Shown one piece after another: positions 19,037-26,461 of a stretch of 49,958 nucleotides of DNA; the first letter of the stretch is position 1; every line of letters begins with the position of its first letter. Source of the stretch: Nitrospira sp. UBA2082. Its GTDB lineage: Bacteria > Nitrospirota > Nitrospiria > Nitrospirales > Nitrospiraceae. The DNA lies in NCBI GenBank assembly GCA_002331335.1, contig DCZO01000015.1:130351-180308 (forward strand), read 5' to 3'. Below the pieces are notes generated by a model. The model did not search any database. It worked only from the letters and a program-made list of their open reading frames with translations, and was not told where the DNA came from. The translations under genes and the position numbers were made by a program.

Positions 19037-19495
19037 TTACGGACAGGTCGACGTGGCACACCAATCGACCCTTCCCGCAGGAGTCACCACGACCGAATAG
19101 GTCGTGCCTTGCGTTTGGGACAAGGCGATCAGTGTGTTGGTCGCACCGCCGCCCGCTCGCAACCCGAATGTGTTGAAGCCAACCGTGGCCGCTGTAATGT
19201 TTGAGATGCTCTGGTTGAGTGTGACGGGAGGAAATATGCCTCCGAACGCCACTGTGGCTCTCCCATTCGTCATCGAGGTCGTCACCGTTATGCCAGCCCC
19301 TCTGCTCATTGATGCCGCGCGTGCGAGGTTCAGATTTCCCGCCAACTCCGTCGTGGCTTGCTTCATTTGATATCTTGCCATCCATTGACTAATTGAGGGC
19401 ACAGCGATCGTTGCAGTGATGCCAAGAATGACCCCGACAATCATCATTTCAATCAGGGTAAAACCTCTTGTATCCGGCAGCTGACTCGCATGCAT
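19037..19495 (-). CDS. FimT/GspH-type minor pseudopilin, first gene of pilin operon A
   Basis: The protein (152 residues) carries leader MHASQLPDTR and the cleavage site RG-FTLIEMMIVGVILGITA, with Glu+5. The globular domain resembles GspH/FimT (QMKQATTELAGNLNLARAASMSRG), a family that in some bacteria binds DNA during uptake. The start at 19495 is supported by AAGGAT eight bases upstream. It is preceded by a sigma-54-like promoter at 19540-19555 and leads a run of pilin genes ending in pilY1. The function as a minor pilin is secure; a DNA-uptake role is speculative. Confidence 0.85.
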   Translation of the reverse strand: MHASQLPDTRGFTLIEMMIVGVILGITATIAVPSISQWMARYQMKQATTELAGNLNLARAASMSRGAGITVTTSMTNGRATVAFGGIFPPVTLNQSISNITAATVGFNTFGLRAGGGATNTLIALSQTQGTTYSVVVTPAGRVDWCATSTCP

Positions 19496-19539
19496 CTCAG
19501 AATTATCCTTAATTGACACAAAGTTACGACTAGTGACAA

Positions 19540-19555
19540 AGCAAGGGGCATGCCG
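19540..19555 (-). promoter_or_regulatory. Sigma-54-type (-24/-12) promoter of pilin operon A
   Basis: Read on the minus strand the site is CGGCATGCCCCTTGCT. It matches the RpoN consensus TGGCAC-R-N4-TTGCW with the key GG and GC dinucleotides at the exact spacing; positions 1 and 6 differ. Predicted transcription would start near 19529, giving a leader of about 34 bases before the fimT/gspH ATG. A perfect dyad at 19648-19667, about 130 bases upstream of that start, lies where an enhancer-binding protein would bind. Confidence 0.65.
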
Positions 19556-19647
19556 ACATCGACATGGTCCCGCCACGCTCTAACCACATGATTTCATAAC
19601 ACGACTGATGCATTACCTCCTTCAAGTCTGGCCGTTTTCTGCGCAAA

Positions 19648-19667
19648 CCGACGACAATTTTCGTCGG
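19648..19667. promoter_or_regulatory. Perfect dyad, possible enhancer site
   Basis: CCGACGA-CAATTT-TCGTCGG is a 7-bp perfect inverted repeat with a 6-base centre. It lies about 130 bases upstream of the predicted start of pilin operon A, the usual distance for binding sites of sigma-54 activators. It could instead be a hairpin in an RNA reading either way, but no T-run follows. Confidence 0.45.
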
Positions 19668-19935
19668 CCGGACTGTACGATTCTTGTACCTGCTCTGCCC
19701 TTTCATTCCCTAAAAGACAGAGCGGGAAGGCCGTGGAATGTTGGATGGATCAGAGTATGGCAGGCCCCGCTTGATCTCCTCTTAGTTGACTGCACAGCAC
19801 GGAGTATTTGATAGACCTCTTTGCCGTTGGAGCACATGTTCCTGAGCGCTCCCAGGTCAACATCCCTTGCATGGAATGCTTGCCCATCCGAAGTCTAGAA
19901 ATTGGTCGTTTCTTGGCAGGAATGGGCACATTTTC

Positions 19936-19950
19936 TGTCCCTTTTGTCCC
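19936..19950 (+). promoter_or_regulatory. TGTCCC direct repeat upstream of sigma-54-like promoter
   Basis: TGTCCC-TTT-TGTCCC lies about 85-100 bases upstream of the predicted start at 20033. In Pseudomonas the pilin activator PilR binds TGTC-containing sites at a similar distance. That resemblance is short and only suggestive. Confidence 0.3.
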
Positions 19951-20006
19951 TTGATCCTCAAACATGAGCAGGAATCGGACCACCCCAAACCGTTGTAATA
20001 CCGAGA

Positions 20007-20022
20007 CGGCATAGCCTTTGCG
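20007..20022 (+). promoter_or_regulatory. Sigma-54-type promoter of the coiled-coil/beta-roll gene
   Basis: CGGCATAGCCTTTGCG keeps the GG and GC dinucleotides at RpoN spacing and shares the variant -24 half CGGCAT with the divergent promoter at 19540-19555. The predicted start near 20033 leaves a leader of about 92 bases before the ATG at 20126. Confidence 0.55.
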
Positions 20023-20125
20023 CTTTAGCCAACCAGAACTGGCTACATTCCGTTTGCGCAGGATGACAGAGAGACTGTTGGCGAGAGAACGGAGCCTTAC
20101 TTAACAACCAGGAGGGGTATTGACC

Positions 20126-21016
20126 ATGGTTACACACATCTCACTCGATGCCTCGCATGTGACCATCGTGAAGAAACGTGGCAGCGGCCGTTGCCGACAA
20201 GCTATCCTCGTGAGTTGCATGGCACTGGCACTTTTCGCCGCACCCAGCCTGGGCTGGGCAGGCGACTCTCATAAACACCGTCTGATCAATCAACAACGTA
20301 TTCAAGACCTGAAAGAAAAGGTAGCCGACCTTCGGGAGAAACTGAAAGACCAGAGGCACAATGGCGGCGGGGTGCCCGGTTCCGTCCAAAATCTGGAATC
20401 ACGGGTCGCCGCACTAGAGACAAAAGTGGCGAATATGGCTTCGTTCGACCCAGAGACCTTGCTCCAAGCCATGCAATCCTTGCAGAACCAAGTTACGACC
20501 CTGGATGGAAAAGTCCTGACTTTGGACGGCAAGGTGACCACTCTCGATGGCAAGACTTTGATGGCAGAAACCAAGATGAGCGACCTTGAAAAGAAGATGA
20601 TTCCGGGACTTGAAAAGTACGTGTCGGTCAATACCAATGACATGAATGGAGTGAAGGGCCCGCATATTGTCTTTCGTGGCGTGAACGTTCATGTGCAAAG
20701 CGGTGCTGACACGACAGCTGATACAACGTCGGGCTTGGGGAATCTGATTATCGGGTACAACGAAGCCGCCCCTGCGCAAGTGCGGACCGGCTCGCACAAT
20801 CTTGTAGGAGGCAGCCAGAACGGATTCAGCTCTTATGGAGGGTTGGTTTTCGGAGTCGGCAACAAGATCACCGGCACGTACGCCTCAGTCGTGGGCGGTG
20901 AAAACAACACCGCGAGTGGAATCTCTTCTGCCGTCTTGGGTGGGAGAATCAGATCGGCGAATTGGCTGAATGCTACAAGCTTCCAGGGAGCTACCAGTCC
21001 TTCCGCTGGCTTCTAA
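20126..21016 (+). CDS. Exported coiled-coil plus YadA-head-like repeat protein
   Basis: The 296-residue product has a long N-terminal export signal (hydrophobic core AILVSCMALALFAAPSLGWA, cleavage near residue 44). A coiled-coil segment follows (INQQRIQDLKEKVADLREKLKD and LESRVAALETKVANM), then a heptad run LDGKVLT-LDGKVTT-LDGKTLM. The last 100 residues contain head-type repeats with SHNLVGG, GGLVFGVGNKITG, YASVVGGENNTASG and SAVLGG. These resemble the left-handed beta-roll units of trimeric autotransporter heads. There is no YadA-type membrane anchor at the C-terminus. AGGAGGGG lies eight bases before the ATG. Its position between two minor-pilin operons and its sigma-54-like promoter suggest a secreted filament or adhesin connected with the pili; this is inference. 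Confidence 0.7.
   Translation: MVTHISLDASHVTIVKKRGSGRCRQAILVSCMALALFAAPSLGWAGDSHKHRLINQQRIQDLKEKVADLREKLKDQRHNGGGVPGSVQNLESRVAALETKVANMASFDPETLLQAMQSLQNQVTTLDGKVLTLDGKVTTLDGKTLMAETKMSDLEKKMIPGLEKYVSVNTNDMNGVKGPHIVFRGVNVHVQSGADTTADTTSGLGNLIIGYNEAAPAQVRTGSHNLVGGSQNGFSSYGGLVFGVGNKITGTYASVVGGENNTASGISSAVLGGRIRSANWLNATSFQGATSPSAGF
20501..20563 (+). repeat. Three tandem heptad repeats in the coiled-coil protein
   Basis: Three 21-base units encode LDGKVLT, LDGKVTT and LDGKTLM. The third is slightly diverged. They form a short stalk between the first coiled coil and the head region, and their number could vary between strains. Confidence 0.75.
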
Positions 21017-21053
21017 GCGGTTCCCCCTGGCTGCGTGCCAGAGTCTCTAACCA

Positions 21054-21085
21054 GGGCAGGCATTCCCACGATGGAGTGCCTGCCC
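21054..21085. terminator. Strong hairpin between convergent genes
   Basis: A 13-bp stem (21054-21066 with 21073-21085, one G-T pair) closes on the loop CACGAT. It lies 38 bases after the coiled-coil gene stop and before the end of the convergent ATPase gene. No T-run follows on either strand, so it may be a bidirectional RNA-stabilising hairpin or a Rho-assisted terminator. Confidence 0.5.
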
Positions 21086-21172
21086 GTCCCCAACCGAAGA
21101 ACTCAGATCACTCATCGGCTTGCCACGCCGAGACCTCCTAAGCTGAACACGATTGAGATGCCTATCCCTCGA

Positions 21173-22999
21173 CTATTTCAACGCCACGGCCCGCACTTGC
21201 CGATAGGTGGTGTCGCCTTGCAGCACTTTTCGAATGCCATCCTGCACTAAGGTCCTCATCCCCTCCTGCCTTGCCTGCTGAAAGAGGACCGAGGTTTTAG
21301 CCCGGCCTTGCACCAGGCCCTTCATGTCATCCGAGCCCAGCAACAATTCATGAATTGCCACACGGCCTTTGAATCCGGTGTGATTACACAGGTCGCACCC
21401 GCGTCCTCGATAGAGCCGGACCGCCCCTGCTTCTTCAAGTCTCAGCGATGACCATCCATCCGCTCCATAACCGTGGACGAGTTCGTCATGCTCCGGCTGT
21501 GATGCAGGATACGCTTCTTTGCAGCCGGAACAGAGCCGCTTGCACAAGCGCTGTGCCAGCACTCCCAACATGGCGTCGGCGAAATTGAAGGGGTCGCAGC
21601 CAAGGTCCAGCAGCCGCACGACAGTTTCTACCGCACTGTTGGTGTGCAATGTACTCAACACCAGATGTCCGGTCAGCGAGGCTTCGATGGCCACATCAGC
21701 CGTCTCTTTGTCCCGCATTTCGCCGATCATGATGACGTCCGGATCGGCCCGGAGAAACGCCCGCATCGCCGACGCAAACGTCAGTCCGATTTTTGGATGG
21801 ATCTGCACTTGTCGCAAGCCGTCCTGCGTGATTTCAATCGGATCTTCAGCCGTCCAGATCTTCCGCTCATCGGTGTTGATGGATTGGAGCACCGCGTGCA
21901 GCGTGGTGGTCTTGCCCGATCCCGTCGGTCCTACGCAGAGGAACATGCCATAGGGTTTCTGGGCGATCGTCCCAATGGCGTCACGCATGCTCGGGGCGAG
22001 CCCCATCCCATCCAGTTGCATCGGCTCTTTTGCAGTCAGCAAACGCAGCACCACGTCCTCAATCCCTCCTGAGGTGGGCAACGTGGCGACGCGGAGCTCG
22101 ATTTCCCGGTCCTTTGTCGGCCGATAGGCGATCTTCCCGTCTTGCGGCTTCCGGCTTTCCGCGATATCCAAGTTCGCCATGATTTTGATCCGTGAGACCA
22201 CCGCCCGGCGGTACGGCGCGGGAATGCGCATGGGTGTAAAGCAGGTACCGTCGACGCGAAATCGCACCGTGGTATCTTTGTGCCCGGCGGACGGCTCGAC
22301 GTGAATGTCAGACGCCCCCAACCGGTAGGCCTCCGCAATGACATGATTGACCAACTGAGCGATGATGGAATCGTTCTCATTCACTCCGATCAGGTCGACC
22401 TGGCTGATTCTCTCCTGTCCGGCCTCTTCGGCCAGCTTCTCCAGAATGTCCGCCAGAGGGGATCCGCCTGACCGGCACGTCGCATGCTTTAGAAACATCT
22501 CGATGTCGCACCGCAGTCCGACCACTAGCTTGATGATGGCACCGGGGAAGGCTTGCTGGATATCACGTCTCTTCTCCAGATCGTCCGGATCGTTGCTGAG
22601 CACATGTATCTCGTTCCCCTCTCGGCGCATCGGAATCCAGGCGTTGGCTTTCAGATAATCGCGGCTCAGATTCTTCAAGAGGCTCGGTTCAAGGGCCATG
22701 CGCTCATCGAACGCCAAGAACGGACATCGGTAGAATTGACTCAGAGCCAAACCGAGTTCTTGCCGAGACCGCCGCTGCTGATGGAGCAGCACAGACTCCA
22801 GATCAAGGCCCTGGGCGACGACCTGTTCAATCGCCATATCCAGTTCGACTTGCTTCACCATGCTGCGAAAGATCAGATAATCTTTTACACTGCGTTCCCA
22901 CGTCTGTCTGAACTGTGGCGACACGGCTGCCTTCGCTGCCCCGGCTGTGGGCATTTCCCTTTTCTGAGTCGCCCGTGCCCCGAGTTCTGCCATGGCCAT
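21173..22999 (-). CDS. PilB/GspE-type assembly ATPase
   Basis: This 608-residue cytoplasmic secretion ATPase powers extension of type IV pili or type II pseudopili. The N-terminal MshEN/GspE-N region contains LGLALSQFYRCPFL and the DYLKANAWIPMRREG phrase. The core has Walker A GPTGSGKTT (about 357-365), Asp and His boxes (EDPIEI, HPKIGLTFASAMRAFLR), the Walker B region DPDVIMIGEMRD and a tetracysteine zinc site (CKRLCSGC with CDLCNHTG). The start at 22999 has GGGAG seven bases upstream and lies 28 bases after the large pilX-like gene, so it ends operon B. No PilC/GspF platform gene is in the window; it must be elsewhere. Confidence 0.9.
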   Translation of the reverse strand: MAMAELGARATQKREMPTAGAAKAAVSPQFRQTWERSVKDYLIFRSMVKQVELDMAIEQVVAQGLDLESVLLHQQRRSRQELGLALSQFYRCPFLAFDERMALEPSLLKNLSRDYLKANAWIPMRREGNEIHVLSNDPDDLEKRRDIQQAFPGAIIKLVVGLRCDIEMFLKHATCRSGGSPLADILEKLAEEAGQERISQVDLIGVNENDSIIAQLVNHVIAEAYRLGASDIHVEPSAGHKDTTVRFRVDGTCFTPMRIPAPYRRAVVSRIKIMANLDIAESRKPQDGKIAYRPTKDREIELRVATLPTSGGIEDVVLRLLTAKEPMQLDGMGLAPSMRDAIGTIAQKPYGMFLCVGPTGSGKTTTLHAVLQSINTDERKIWTAEDPIEITQDGLRQVQIHPKIGLTFASAMRAFLRADPDVIMIGEMRDKETADVAIEASLTGHLVLSTLHTNSAVETVVRLLDLGCDPFNFADAMLGVLAQRLCKRLCSGCKEAYPASQPEHDELVHGYGADGWSSLRLEEAGAVRLYRGRGCDLCNHTGFKGRVAIHELLLGSDDMKGLVQGRAKTSVLFQQARQEGMRTLVQDGIRKVLQGDTTYRQVRAVALK

Positions 23000-23027
23000 G
23001 ATGGTCTCCCTGTTCCAGCCAACTGGA

Positions 23028-24479
23028 TCAATAGTGGGCCAGCCACGCACCGGGCGCCTTGTAGACCACTGGTACACCACGGTACAGGCCCTCGCCGATA
23101 TCGGAGTCATACCAGACCTCGAGCGTGCCGCCTGAGATCGAGGTCATCGCGCCGCCTACGGCCACCGCTCCATACACTCTGGCATTCCCTGCAATCGTGA
23201 CATCGCCTGCGGCCCAGAGAACACCGTTGAGATTTACCCGCGCAAGCTGGACCGGAACCCGTGAAGCCTGACTGCCCGTCGCGACGCCTGGAGGGCTGAG
23301 AGTGGAGATCGATTGCCCTGTTCCCGATGGGGCGAGCACGACATGGCCCTGCATCACCACAACACCCTCTACGTAGGCCGTTCGAAGTGTGAGGACGCCA
23401 AGATTGTCGGCACGCGGTGCGGTTTGATCCAACGTATCGATGAAGATCAGGCCGCGCTGATCCCCCACTTCCGTCGACCGCAACGCCACATCCGGCGAGA
23501 TGCCTTTCCCCGGCTGTATGATTCCATCGGGATATAACACCCCCTCCCGATCGATGGCGAAATAGCTGCCATGGCGCTTCGCCGCTTTTTTGACCGTCTC
23601 ATAATCCCACTGATCGACACGCAGACCTGGAACTAGGCTCTGTTGTTGATGGACGTTGGGCGGAAGACCTGCCTGTTCTCCAGAAGACGGCTGCAACGTG
23701 CGCACCAGTCCGCCGATCCAAGCAACCACCCATCGGTCTTCCCGTTGAATCATTTCGTCGTATCCGGCACCTGTCACCGGAGCGAGCGAAGACTTGATCG
23801 GGACTTCTTCAACTCGACCGACAATCCAATCGCCCCCGATTCGGATATCGCCCCAGTGAACACCGACGGCCGCTTGACCGCCCGGCTGCAACAGTCCGAG
23901 GTTCCGGTTCACGTGCACAGCGGTACGCAACGGTGGAAGATCGACAGCCCCCAGTTGCATCAGAATCGACTGTCTGAACGGCTTGCCCGTCCGCGTCGCT
24001 ACCGTCGTATCGACCGTACACAACAGTCCCGGTGTCGAAGGCGCATAGACCTTGAGGTTTTCAACCTGCCCCAGATGATGGAGGGCGCGGAACAGGCCGG
24101 TTTGCGGATCATTCAGCAAAGAGTTATCTAAAGTGTTGTCCGCATCCAAGCGCAGATCCGGTTGGCTCACGCTCCCGACAAATTGTGAACGTCCCGCTGT
24201 GTCAAAGAAGGACGGAACCTCATCGGCGGTACGATACTTTTTCGACACGGTGGAATACATCGACGACGGGACCGAGGAGCTCTGCGGATGATGAAACCAG
24301 GACACCACCAATTCCCCTGCCCCATCGGCCAGTTGTTGGGCCACCGCAGCCTCTTGTCCCACCGTGGCGCTGACAGCCTCCCGTCCGGCAAGATCCAGCA
24401 TGCTCGCACCGAGCAGCGACAAGATCAGAATCAAGACCAGGGTACCCAGAAGTGCAACGCCTTGTTCATGAGTCGTCAT
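23028..24479 (-). CDS. Large PilX-like/pilus assembly subunit of operon B
   Basis: The 483-residue protein starts with a leader and EQGVALLGTLVLILILSLLGASML, a pilin-like hydrophobic helix of the PilX type without Glu+5. The long remainder is extracellular; its last third has short repeated strands with many Gly and Val (VTIAGNARVYGAVAVGGA), like the right-handed beta-helix of polymer-forming PilX relatives. A start at 24479 puts GAAGGG about six bases upstream; the ATG two codons earlier is too close. At about 480 residues it is over twice the length of the operon A PilX. Its role at the pilus tip is inferred from family and context. Confidence 0.7.
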   Translation of the reverse strand: MTTHEQGVALLGTLVLILILSLLGASMLDLAGREAVSATVGQEAAVAQQLADGAGELVVSWFHHPQSSSVPSSMYSTVSKKYRTADEVPSFFDTAGRSQFVGSVSQPDLRLDADNTLDNSLLNDPQTGLFRALHHLGQVENLKVYAPSTPGLLCTVDTTVATRTGKPFRQSILMQLGAVDLPPLRTAVHVNRNLGLLQPGGQAAVGVHWGDIRIGGDWIVGRVEEVPIKSSLAPVTGAGYDEMIQREDRWVVAWIGGLVRTLQPSSGEQAGLPPNVHQQQSLVPGLRVDQWDYETVKKAAKRHGSYFAIDREGVLYPDGIIQPGKGISPDVALRSTEVGDQRGLIFIDTLDQTAPRADNLGVLTLRTAYVEGVVVMQGHVVLAPSGTGQSISTLSPPGVATGSQASRVPVQLARVNLNGVLWAAGDVTIAGNARVYGAVAVGGAMTSISGGTLEVWYDSDIGEGLYRGVPVVYKAPGAWLAHY

Positions 24480-24495
24480 CGACATCCCTTCCGCT

Positions 24496-25254
24496 CTATG
24501 AGCGTAGGCTGACTTCACGAACCGCCCGACGAGCCGGGCGATCCGACCCGATGTCGACGACTACGCGCTTGACCAGCGCCGGTACAGACGTGGCACGGCC
24601 GCTGCTGTCCCGATAGGAAAAGCAGATCGCCCCGTTCCCTCCGATCAGAGTGGACGCGCCCCCATCCACCATCCGCATGAGCCGTACCGTTCCTGATTCA
24701 TCGCGCCGGGTGTAGTAACGCACGTGGTTGTTGACCTCGATCGAGGCGCCGATTGAAAACATCGACCCGACCGGCTCCGCCACAACGAGCTGATGGCGCT
24801 GCCCCGCACGAGCGAGGTGGTGCGTTTCGCATACGTGCGGGCCGCAAAGGAGCACCGTCTTTCCTGATCCCCAATCGCTTCCGTCTTGGACCGTCAACAC
24901 GGTTTGCCCAGGGGCGACAGCGACGGTCGTCGAGGTCCGCTGGGCGTTCAGGTTTGCCGAAAACTGAAATTCGTCGGGCGTGGCGGCGGTAATCGTCTCC
25001 GCCTCGGCCAGACGGGCTTCCTGTTCGAAGACTTCCAGCCCGAGGCGAAGGTCTTGCTGATAGGCCACGACCTGTTGCCGATCGATGACGTGGTGGTGAA
25101 TGATGTTGAAGGTTCCCAGCGTGGCGGCCAGCACGATCGTCCCTGCGGCAAGTCCGATCATCACTTCGGTGAGGCAGACACCGCTCGTCAAATGGAGACG
25201 AGAGACTCTTTGCAGACTCTTCGCGTCCTGCAAGACCGGATAGAGTTGACTCAT
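24496..25254 (-). CDS. PilW-like minor pilin of operon B
   Basis: The 252-residue prepilin has leader MSQLYPVLQDAKSLQRVSRLH-type (about 24 residues) and cleavage region SG-VCLTEVMIGLAAGTIVLA, with Glu+5. The rest resembles a PilW/PilJ globular domain with YYTRRDESGTVRLMRMV near the end. The start ATG overlaps the upstream pilV-like stop as ATGA. It is clearly shorter than, and different from, the operon A PilW. Confidence 0.78.
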   Translation of the reverse strand: MSQLYPVLQDAKSLQRVSRLHLTSGVCLTEVMIGLAAGTIVLAATLGTFNIIHHHVIDRQQVVAYQQDLRLGLEVFEQEARLAEAETITAATPDEFQFSANLNAQRTSTTVAVAPGQTVLTVQDGSDWGSGKTVLLCGPHVCETHHLARAGQRHQLVVAEPVGSMFSIGASIEVNNHVRYYTRRDESGTVRLMRMVDGGASTLIGGNGAICFSYRDSSGRATSVPALVKRVVVDIGSDRPARRAVREVSLRS

Positions 25255-25733
25255 TGGCGCCCCACAAAGACCGGATTCGCGCGGAGGGTTGCAACCTGCA
25301 CTTCTTTTCTGCCGTCTCGCCCGATATAGGAGGACACCGCCCCAATCGCTATGATGCCGACTGCACTCAGCGGCTTTCGGTTATCCGCCTCGATAGTCCA
25401 CACCACCGTCACTCCGTCGCGCTCCAGCGTGGCCGTGTAAATGCCGTCGCCCGCCGCAACATCGTCACCCTGACCATCATCCTTCATGAGGGTTTCAGGA
25501 ATGCCGTCGCCATCGACATCATCTTCGAGGAGATACTGCCAGCGAACTGATCGCTTGGATTCCAGCCGAGACTGGGCCAGCTCCAGCGCCTTCGTGGCAA
25601 GCCCGCTATCCCGGATAGAGCCTGATGAGACCTGCACCGCCCCGATCGCCCCCAGCAGGGCGATACCGGAAATCACCATCGCCACGATCACTTCAACCAG
25701 TGTCATGCCCTCTTGGCGCGGATCTCGGCTCAT
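25251..25733 (-). CDS. PilV-like minor pilin of operon B
   Basis: The 160-residue prepilin has a short leader MSRDPRQEG and the mature N-terminus MTLVEVIVAMVISGIALLGA, with Glu+5. A stretch DVDGDGIPETLMKDDGQGDD (about residues 69-88) looks like a calcium-binding loop. The start overlaps the upstream gspH-like stop as ATGA, and its own stop overlaps the next start in the same way. Confidence 0.8.
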   Translation of the reverse strand: MSRDPRQEGMTLVEVIVAMVISGIALLGAIGAVQVSSGSIRDSGLATKALELAQSRLESKRSVRWQYLLEDDVDGDGIPETLMKDDGQGDDVAAGDGIYTATLERDGVTVVWTIEADNRKPLSAVGIIAIGAVSSYIGRDGRKEVQVATLRANPVFVGRQ

Positions 25734-26161
25734 AACACCGACACCCTCCCTGTCAGTCCTACGGTCAATGTGGCACGGCGCCCATCCCTGCCCTGCAGTC
25801 GGATCGTCGTCCCCGTCGCGGACCGCCCGCTCGGATGAAACAGGATTTCCGGTCCCGCACTCGACTCATCGACAACGATGCCTTTGTCTCCATACCGATA
25901 GACGTGATGCGTCCTGCCGCCATCGACAAACTGCGCGACCAGTGCTTGCTGTTCAAAATCGAAGGAGAGCCGGACCCGACCTCGATGGGTCATGGCCAAT
26001 TGCCTGGCGAGACGCAACTCCGATGCGATCTCCTCTGTCGCGCAACGGATCTGCATGCGGGAGTTCAGCGACGCAAAGCTGGGAATGGCCAATGCCGAAA
26101 CGATACCGATGACCGCCAGCGTCACCGTCAGTTCCAGGAGTGTGTGGCCTGCCTGTCTCAT
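25730..26161 (-). CDS. GspH/FimT-type minor pseudopilin, first gene of operon B
   Basis: This 143-residue prepilin has the short leader MRQAG and HTLLELTVTLAVIGIVSALA, with Glu+5. The globular part has the GspH phrase EEIASELRLARQLAMTHRGRV. GGGGGAG five bases before the ATG gives a strong ribosome binding site. It leads operon B, and a possible sigma-54-like promoter lies about 55-70 bases upstream. Confidence 0.82.
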   Translation of the reverse strand: MRQAGHTLLELTVTLAVIGIVSALAIPSFASLNSRMQIRCATEEIASELRLARQLAMTHRGRVRLSFDFEQQALVAQFVDGGRTHHVYRYGDKGIVVDESSAGPEILFHPSGRSATGTTIRLQGRDGRRATLTVGLTGRVSVL

Positions 26162-26215
26162 CTGCGCTCCCCCAGATGTGTCGACCCTGCCTCAATCCGG
26201 ACGATTCCATCGCAT

Positions 26216-26231
26216 CTCAAAAGTTGTGCCG
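26216..26231 (-). promoter_or_regulatory. Possible sigma-54-type promoter of pilin operon B
   Basis: On the minus strand CGGCACAACTTTTGAG has a near-perfect -24 half with correct spacing to TTG, but the -12 dinucleotide is GA rather than GC. The predicted start near 26205 would leave a 44-base leader, similar to operon A. The remainder of the 300-base spacer (26162-26461) shows no gene or other clear signal. Confidence 0.35.
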
Positions 26232-26461
26232 CGCGGGAATCGCTTCTCTGGCAGGAAGGGGTTGCATCCAAGCAGTTCGGTACACGATTGGAAGTGATGG
26301 ATTCAGCGAAACAAATTCGGCGGGCGATCGCGACGCTTCACCGGTTGAATACGCCCCGGGGAATCAATACTTGTACGATGACTGACATCCCAGGAGATAC
26401 AACGCTGTGAGGAAGAGATACAGAGGGACTCACACACCAAGAATGTAGGGGGGCGAAACGA

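Larger units (their letters stand above)
19577..20125. other. Divergent regulatory intergenic region
   Basis: I see no convincing gene in these roughly 550 bases between pilin operon A and the coiled-coil/beta-roll gene. A 77-codon minus-strand frame (19750-19983) has no ribosome binding site or recognisable motif. The region holds a perfect dyad (19648-19667), a TGTCCC direct repeat (19936-19950) and a sigma-54-like promoter facing right (20007-20022). Its length and content suggest a control region for the pilus island. Confidence 0.5.

Noticed and set aside
19020..19385. Upstream extension of the pilV-like frame
   Set aside because: It overlaps the fimT/gspH gene and its translation is unlike any pilin leader.
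19750..19983. 77-codon minus-strand frame in the regulatory spacer
   Set aside because: It has no ribosome binding site or motif and would overlap the proposed activator sites.
26264..26284. TGGCAGGAAGGGGTTGCA as a plus-strand sigma-54 site
   Set aside because: The GG-to-GC spacing is two bases too long, and no gene follows in that direction.
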